A stretch of DNA of 64,000 nucleotides from CAVVKW01 sp963749035. Lineage in GTDB: Bacteria > Verrucomicrobiota > Verrucomicrobiia > Chthoniobacterales > JAATET01. The notes below the pieces were generated by a model, which made no database searches, was not told the origin of the DNA, and saw only the letters and a list, made by a program, of their open reading frames with translations. Made by a program: the position numbers and the translations under genes. Positions 58,990-64,000 of this stretch are shown one piece after another; position 1 is the stretch's first letter; each line of letters begins with the position of its first letter. Location: positions 806,001 to 870,000 of the forward strand of contig CAVVKW010000002.1 in the NCBI GenBank assembly GCA_963749035.1, read 5' to 3'.

Positions 58990-59913
58990 ATGCGGACGCC
59001 CATTGCCATCGTGACCCTTCTTCTCTGCCTTAGCGCCAGCTCAGCGCTTCGTGCGATCGAGAGCTACGTAATTGTTGACGATGTGACCGGCTTCGTGCTG
59101 GCGTCGAAAGGCCGCGACGATAAGCGCCAGATCGCCAGCCTGACCAAAGTAGCCACCTCCATGGTGGTCCTCGATTGGGCAAAGCTGGCAAACGCCGAGT
59201 TGAGCGAACGCGTCGCGATCCCGGATTCGGCCATGGCCGTTGGCGGCGTGAACCCGACGGGGTTCCAGGTGAGTGACGAAGTCTCGATCCGGGATCTCCT
59301 CTACGCAGCTCTCATGTCTTCGGACAACATTGCCGCCCACACCTTGGCCCACCACGTTGGGCGCCAACTCCCGAATCCGCAGAAGCTGGAATCCGGGAAA
59401 AATTTCGTCGCGCACATGAATGGTCTGGCCGAATCCCTCGACATGGAGAGGACCCGGTTCGCCAATCCCAGCGGCCTCGACAACGTCGAGGGAAGCCTCC
59501 CTTTTTCGACCGCCGAGGATCTTGCCCGCCTGACCCGCTACGCTTTCAAGAAGCCGTCGTTTCAGTTCTACGTTTCCCAAACGACCCGCGACATCGAGTT
59601 TCTTCGAGGCGGCCAGCCTTTCAAAGTAACGCTTCGCAATACCAACCCCCTTCTGAACCAGGAGGGTATCGACGGCGTGAAGACGGGGCGGACCGCGAAA
59701 GCGGGTGACTGCATCATCCTATCCGCAGACAAAGCCGCCGAGACCGCCCAAGCTGGCGACCAGATGACCGTCACGTCTCGCCGGGTGATCGTCGTCCTGC
59801 TTGGCGTGACCGACCGGACAGGTGACGGTCTTTCGATGATCCGGAAAGCCTGGGAGCTCCACGCGCAGTGGGTCGCCGGTGGGCGGATGATGACGAAAGG
59901 CGCGACGCTTTAA
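58990..59913 (+). CDS. D-alanyl-D-alanine carboxypeptidase (S11 family)
   Basis: A 307-residue secreted penicillin-binding protein of the PBP5/6 class that trims stem-peptide D-Ala. Signal peptide residues 1-22 (ends ASSALRA). The three active-site motifs are SLTK (S50-K53), SDN (111-113) and KTG (231-233). It lacks the C-terminal amphipathic anchor of PBP5. It follows mtgA in a cell-wall pair. The longer open frame is a shadow. Confidence 0.92.
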   Translation: MRTPIAIVTLLLCLSASSALRAIESYVIVDDVTGFVLASKGRDDKRQIASLTKVATSMVVLDWAKLANAELSERVAIPDSAMAVGGVNPTGFQVSDEVSIRDLLYAALMSSDNIAAHTLAHHVGRQLPNPQKLESGKNFVAHMNGLAESLDMERTRFANPSGLDNVEGSLPFSTAEDLARLTRYAFKKPSFQFYVSQTTRDIEFLRGGQPFKVTLRNTNPLLNQEGIDGVKTGRTAKAGDCIILSADKAAETAQAGDQMTVTSRRVIVVLLGVTDRTGDGLSMIRKAWELHAQWVAGGRMMTKGATL

Positions 59914-59941
59914 CCGAAGCCTTCCCCCCGAACGATCTGAC

Positions 59942-61021
59942 ATGCCAACGAAGCGAATCGGAGTTCTGACCAGCGGTGGCGACTGCCCCGGGCTGAACGC
60001 TGTGCTCCGCGGGATCGTTCGGGCAACCGACCGCCTCGACTGGGAGGTCGTTGGTTTCCACGACGGCTTTGAAGGGCTCCTGCCGCCGGGCGATCACACC
60101 ATTCTCGACCGCCAAAACACCGCCGGAATCATGCACCTCGGCGGGACCATTCTCGGCACCACGAACCGAGGTCACTTCGTCGCCAAGGGAGGACCCGGGC
60201 ATCGCATGGCCATCGCATCCGGCGTCATCGAGAAAGCACGGGCGACCTTCGACGAACTCGGTCTCTCCGCACTGGTCGTCATCGGCGGCGATGGCTCGCT
60301 CTCGACGGCGCTCCAACTAGCCGAAGCGGATTTCCCGGTCATCGGCGTTCCGAAGACGATCGACAACGACCTCGAGGCGACAGCCATGACGTTCGGGTTC
60401 GATTCCGCAGTCGTCTGCGTCGCCGACGCGCTGGACCGACTCCACACGACGGCGACCAGTCATAAACGCGTGATGGTGCTCGAGGTCATGGGACGACACA
60501 CCGGCTGGATTGCACTCTACGGCGGCCTCGCCGGTGGCGCTGACATCATCCTGATTCCCGAGATCCCCTTCGACCTCGAGAAAGTCGCTGCGGAAGTCCA
60601 AAGGCGGGATGACGCGGGTTGCAAGAGCACCATGATCGTCGTCGCGGAAGGCGCCGCGCCGAAAGACGGCCGCCAGCACCGCTACGCCACCAGCGAGGGC
60701 GAACATCGCCTCGGCGGCGTCGGCGAAATGGTCGCGCAAGAGGTCGGGAAGCGCACCAGCAAAGAGACAAGGACGTGCGTGCTCGGACACCTCCAACGCG
60801 GCGGTGCCCCCACCGCTCTCGACCGGATCCTCGGCACTCGTTTTGGCGTCAAAGCCGTGCAGTTGATCGAAGAGGGCCGCTTCGGAGAAATGGTGAGTTA
60901 TCAAAATTACCAGGTGCACTCCGTGCCGATCTCGCACGCCGTCCACCGACTCCGCCGCGTTCCGACCGACGGTCAGATGGTCGAGACCGCCCGGGCCGTC
61001 GAGATCACGTTCGGAGATTAG
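59942..61021 (+). CDS. pfkA: 6-phosphofructokinase (group III-like)
   Basis: A 359-residue enzyme that phosphorylates fructose-6-phosphate. The ATP/PPi loop reads GGDGS (115-119) with glycine (G118) at the position where ATP enzymes have Gly and PPi enzymes have Asp. The following VPKTIDND has lysine (K138) where classical ATP enzymes have glycine. Gly plus Lys is the pattern of group III/mixed-class PFKs that use ATP; PPi use cannot be excluded. The substrate motifs EVMGRHTGWIALYGG and RGGAPTALDR are normal. It follows the carboxypeptidase by 28 bases. Confidence 0.93.
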   Translation: MPTKRIGVLTSGGDCPGLNAVLRGIVRATDRLDWEVVGFHDGFEGLLPPGDHTILDRQNTAGIMHLGGTILGTTNRGHFVAKGGPGHRMAIASGVIEKARATFDELGLSALVVIGGDGSLSTALQLAEADFPVIGVPKTIDNDLEATAMTFGFDSAVVCVADALDRLHTTATSHKRVMVLEVMGRHTGWIALYGGLAGGADIILIPEIPFDLEKVAAEVQRRDDAGCKSTMIVVAEGAAPKDGRQHRYATSEGEHRLGGVGEMVAQEVGKRTSKETRTCVLGHLQRGGAPTALDRILGTRFGVKAVQLIEEGRFGEMVSYQNYQVHSVPISHAVHRLRRVPTDGQMVETARAVEITFGD

Positions 61022-61032
61022 ATCTCAGCCGT

Positions 61033-61794
61033 CTAGTCGCCGAGGTGGTCGGTGCAAAATTCCTTACCGGAGGAGGTCACGCGAAACTCGAGATCTGGAT
61101 CGCTCACTTCCGTCCGTCCGCATTTCTCACAGCGATGCAGGGTTTCCGTGGTTACCTTGGCCGCCTCGAACTTCGCGCGACGGCTCGCCGTTTTTCGTGA
61201 GTCCACGGTCCCCCGGATGAACTCCGGTCCGAAAAACAGGAGGTAATTTGCGAAAGTCACCACGATCGCCGCCCGGGTCGACCAATCACCGCTCAACATC
61301 ATCATCACGAAAACTCCGACGCTGAACAGCGCGACCCATTTGATCTTTACCGGAAGCACGAGGAAAAGCATCACTTCGAGGTTCGGCATCAGCGTGCCGA
61401 CGGCGAAAAGCAACGACGCGATCAGCGCGCCGTTGGCAAACGTCTGCCCAAAGACCAAAGCCGCCGCGGTGCATCCGAGATACCCGACAAAATAGTAGAG
61501 ATTCAGCCGAAACGTTCCCCACGCACCCTCGATCAAGTCACCAAGCCACCACGTGAAGTAGAGGAAAAAGAAAACCCAGATGAACGAATCGGTATTTGGG
61601 ATGAAGATCCAACTGACCAGCCGCCACACCTGACCGGAAAGGACGAGGTCGCGATCCAGGATCAGGGCGGCGCGGTAGCCGGGCTCGATGGTGAGCAGGA
61701 GGAAGACGAGCGCGTTGAGCGAAACGACGTAGCGGATGAGGCCGGGGATCGCGAAGCGGCCAAGGTATTTTTCGAGAGTATCCGTGGGTGACAT
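61033..61794 (-). CDS. Rhomboid-like membrane protein without catalytic serine, with zinc-ribbon tail
   Basis: A 253-residue protein with about six membrane segments arranged like the rhomboid fold (LSGQVWRLVSWIFIP, GAWGTFRLNLYYFVGY, then GALIASLLFAVGTLMP). The usual GxSG serine site is not present, so it is probably a pseudoprotease. The tail has CEKCGRTE and a later C-x2-H (FCTDHLGD), a possible zinc ribbon. The ATG at 61794 is only 17 bases from the start of the divergent serine hydrolase. Function unknown. Confidence 0.75.
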   Translation of the reverse strand: MSPTDTLEKYLGRFAIPGLIRYVVSLNALVFLLLTIEPGYRAALILDRDLVLSGQVWRLVSWIFIPNTDSFIWVFFFLYFTWWLGDLIEGAWGTFRLNLYYFVGYLGCTAAALVFGQTFANGALIASLLFAVGTLMPNLEVMLFLVLPVKIKWVALFSVGVFVMMMLSGDWSTRAAIVVTFANYLLFFGPEFIRGTVDSRKTASRRAKFEAAKVTTETLHRCEKCGRTEVSDPDLEFRVTSSGKEFCTDHLGD

Positions 61795-61811
61795 CGCGCT
61801 AAGGGTAATGG

Positions 61812-62885
61812 GTGAATGCGGTTTTGAACAGGGGGTCGCGCTGGCCGCGCTCGCTCGCGAGCGCGATCTGCTGGGCGGCGATCGGTTGCTTCGTCGTCGC
61901 CACTCGAGTCGACGCCGTGGAAAGCTCCGCCATTGAAGCCGCGAGGATCTACTCGGAGCAGAATGGCGGAGAGGCCTTCGTCGTCCTCCGACTTGGGCGG
62001 GTCCTGCACGAGAGTTACGCGGGGCGGGGTGGCCCCTTGCGTCCAAAGCGCGTAATGAGCATCACCAAAAGCCTCGTCGCCGTGGCGGGTTTCGCCGCGG
62101 CGGGTGAAGGTTGGCTCGATCTGGACGAACCCGTCGCCCGGACCATCACGGAGTGGACCGGGCAACGAGCCGACGTCACGCTGCGACAATTGCTGAACCA
62201 AACTTCCGGGCTCGCCTCCGGTCATTCCACGATCTACGGGCGAGCCGTCCGCGACAAAGTAGCCGCCGCGCTCCGACTCGACGTCGTGACGACGCCCGGC
62301 ACGCGGTTCGACTACGGCGCCGGGAATTACGAGGTATTCGGCGAAGTGCTGCGGCGGAAACTCGCCGCTCGGTGCCGTCGCACCGTCGTGGATTACGTCA
62401 CCGAAGTCCTGCGGCCAACCGGCGCTTCCCTCGGAGGCTGGGACCGGGACCGGAATGGCGAGCCATTTTATTCGACGGGAGCCTGGCTGACCGCACGGGA
62501 CTTGGCGCGCTTCGGCGAACTCGTCCGCACGAGGGGGCGAGCGGGGATCTGGCCGGTCATTCCAGCAACGGCGTTCGACACCGCGCGCCTCGGCTCAGCC
62601 GCGAATTCCATGTATGGACTGTCCTTCTGGCTGAACCGTAACGCACAACGCAGCGACGCCGAACCCATTTCCGTCGAGGGCACACTCGGCGACGAACTCG
62701 CGCCCGATCAATGGGCCCGATCTTCGCTCTCGGCGACCGCTCCCTCAGACCTCATCGCGATGATCGGATCGGGTGGCCTCCGCTGCTACATCCTGCCGGC
62801 CGAAAAGATGGTCTTGGTTCGTTTCGGAAATGGTCACGGGTTTTCCGACGCCGAATTCCTCGCAAAATTCTTCGCAAACCAGTGA
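61812..62885 (+). CDS. Secreted beta-lactamase-family serine hydrolase
   Basis: A 357-residue class C beta-lactamase-fold protein with an N-terminal signal (hydrophobic AICWAAIGCFVVA, 18-30). The nucleophile tetrad is SITK (S83-K86) and the second motif is DYGAGNYEVFG (Y168), where the canonical Tyr-x-Asn is altered to Y-G-A. The C-terminal GSGGLR loop replaces KTG. Such proteins are usually esterases or D-amino-acid hydrolases rather than antibiotic-resistance enzymes. It starts with GTG after AAGGG. Confidence 0.85.
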   Translation: MNAVLNRGSRWPRSLASAICWAAIGCFVVATRVDAVESSAIEAARIYSEQNGGEAFVVLRLGRVLHESYAGRGGPLRPKRVMSITKSLVAVAGFAAAGEGWLDLDEPVARTITEWTGQRADVTLRQLLNQTSGLASGHSTIYGRAVRDKVAAALRLDVVTTPGTRFDYGAGNYEVFGEVLRRKLAARCRRTVVDYVTEVLRPTGASLGGWDRDRNGEPFYSTGAWLTARDLARFGELVRTRGRAGIWPVIPATAFDTARLGSAANSMYGLSFWLNRNAQRSDAEPISVEGTLGDELAPDQWARSSLSATAPSDLIAMIGSGGLRCYILPAEKMVLVRFGNGHGFSDAEFLAKFFANQ

Positions 62886-62930
62886 GAGCGAATTGCTGGA
62901 CAGCTACTCAGCCCGAAGCGAACCTTCGGC

Positions 62931-63971
62931 ATGCCCCCCCGAAAATTTCCCCTGAGCCTTACCGTTGGAATCTTGTTCTCGACGTCGCTGATTCTGCCCG
63001 CCGCCGAACCAACCCCGGCCGAACTCGCCGCACTCCGGCAGGCGTTGGCTGAGATCCGGGCTAACCAGGAAGCTTTCCGCTCGAGTGCCATGTCTCAGTC
63101 GCTCAGTCGACTGAAGCAGGCGACGGGCTCGCCCCTCGCAGCGATCAACGCCTACGTCGAAGCGGTTGCGATCGATCAGTTCGGAGACGAACCCGGTGCA
63201 CGCGTCGAGTTCGGCGACTGGCGACAGGACAATTCCGACCTCCTGGCCAGCGACGCCATGCGAACCGCCGCGATTCTCCACCTGAAGTATTTGTCACTCA
63301 CGCTCAACCGAGCGATGAATCCAGATCAGCCGCCCAACCTCGATGCGATCGTCGGTTACATTCGAGAGGCGGCCGCCGCTCAGCCTCTCTTCCAGAATCC
63401 GGACGATGACCGGATGCAGAAAGATTCGAAAAAGCAGCTGCGGGAGCGAATCAAGAGCTTAACGGACGAGCCCCTGAACAAAGCTCCGTTCGTCAGGGCC
63501 TACAACCTCGGACCCCTCATTAGTGGACTGAAGGATTGGGAAATGGCACCCGGAAAGTTGAACGAGATGCTCAACACCACCGTGCGACCGATCCTCCGAA
63601 CGAACGAAGATCCCCGCCTCCTCGAAACGTGGGACCTCCAAGTCGAAATGACTCGTGGAATGGCCTCCGACTGGGATCGTCAACAGCCAGAATCGAAGCT
63701 AAACAGCGAGCAGCTTCCGCGACTGGCGTGGTCGAAGGCCAATGACCAGATCGTCCTCGGGGACTCAGCGGCCGCCTACCAAACGATGCTTCGGCTCATT
63801 CAGACCTATCCCAGTCACCCCGACGCCTTGAAGTGGATCGCCCAGCTCTCGGAACTTGTCGCACCGCCGGAAACCCCAGCCGCACCAGAAAGCGCGGAGC
63901 AACCAGCGCAGACGCCGACCGGCGAAAACGCTCCGGAGGCCGCCGCACCGGCGGCGCCTCCGGCAGACTGA
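62931..63971 (+). CDS. Secreted hypothetical protein
   Basis: A 346-residue protein with a signal peptide (RKFPLSLTVGILFSTSLILP, cleavage near A24). The rest is mostly alpha-helical with no cysteines and no known motif, and ends in a low-complexity Pro/Ala/Glu tail (APPETPAAPESAEQPAQTP). TPR-like helical pairs are possible in the middle. Follows the serine hydrolase by 45 bases on the same strand and ends 29 bases before the window edge. Function unknown. Confidence 0.72.
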   Translation: MPPRKFPLSLTVGILFSTSLILPAAEPTPAELAALRQALAEIRANQEAFRSSAMSQSLSRLKQATGSPLAAINAYVEAVAIDQFGDEPGARVEFGDWRQDNSDLLASDAMRTAAILHLKYLSLTLNRAMNPDQPPNLDAIVGYIREAAAAQPLFQNPDDDRMQKDSKKQLRERIKSLTDEPLNKAPFVRAYNLGPLISGLKDWEMAPGKLNEMLNTTVRPILRTNEDPRLLETWDLQVEMTRGMASDWDRQQPESKLNSEQLPRLAWSKANDQIVLGDSAAAYQTMLRLIQTYPSHPDALKWIAQLSELVAPPETPAAPESAEQPAQTPTGENAPEAAAPAAPPAD

Positions 63972-64000
63972 GCGAATTCCTACTGGAGGTAGGGGGTCGT

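Noticed and set aside
61812..62885. Antibiotic-resistance beta-lactamase
   Set aside because: The Tyr-x-Asn and KTG motifs are altered and the fold is shared by many esterases and peptidases; only a serine-hydrolase call is justified.

Overview
The window is GC-rich, densely coding bacterial chromosome with about 50 supported protein genes and two tRNA genes. I saw no insertion sequence, prophage, CRISPR array or rRNA. The gene content suggests a free-living Gram-negative member of the PVC group, probably Verrucomicrobiota. This rests on a chlamydial/verrucomicrobial-type Na+/H+ antiporter family, a DhnA-type class I aldolase beside a class II aldolase, many starts without a Shine-Dalgarno sequence and with C/A-rich leaders, and family-level resemblance only. 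It is inference, not proof.

Layout. 1-6.1 kb: end of a membrane protein, a SulP anion transporter, a DUF2868/DUF3482 membrane protein-GTPase pair and a PAP2 phosphatase. 6.1-7.2 kb: a gene-free, AT-richer stretch on the 3' side of a tRNA-Lys gene. 7.3-9.2 kb: a SAM-I-family riboswitch followed by a threonine-synthase-like PLP enzyme and a ThiS/MoaD-like sulfur carrier. 9.3-17.8 kb: glmM, two unrelated fructose-bisphosphate aldolases around a small XRE regulator/membrane-protein module, YebC, an A-type Fe-S protein, a phosphopantetheinyl transferase, an H1-like basic DNA-binding protein and a HAD phosphatase. 18.3-26.5 kb: a sodium cluster with a NaChBac-like channel, a Na+/H+ antiporter and a complete mrpABCDEFG operon. 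26.8-28.9 kb: rpsA and a CGWS glutaredoxin. 37.8-29.1 kb (minus strand): a tightly packed operon with a VCBS-repeat protein, sugar nucleotidyltransferase, APH-fold kinase, GlgE, transglutaminase and DUF2126 protein. 38.2-44.2 kb: gltBD, then tRNA-Thr. 47.3-44.7 kb (minus): purN and a UvrD/PcrA helicase, preceded by an ABC-F ATPase. 58.0-49.3 kb (minus): a six-gene signalling operon (PAS hybrid kinase, UrtA-like lipoprotein, Cache hybrid kinase, receiver, receiver-SpoIIE phosphatase, RsbW-like kinase). 58.1-64 kb: peptidoglycan transglycosylase, DD-carboxypeptidase, phosphofructokinase, a rhomboid-like protein, a serine hydrolase and a secreted hypothetical.

The most promising new system is at 7.33-9.23 kb. 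A SAM-sensing RNA controls a PLP enzyme whose family uses O-phosphohomoserine, together with a Gly-Gly-ended sulfur carrier. This suggests carrier-dependent homocysteine synthesis rather than, or alongside, threonine synthesis. Tandem heptamer repeats (YYCAACY, four units each) lie in the leaders of three genes. At the riboswitch they can pair with the 3' strand of the aptamer's closing stem. The sensory operon and the sodium cluster are the next most interesting units.
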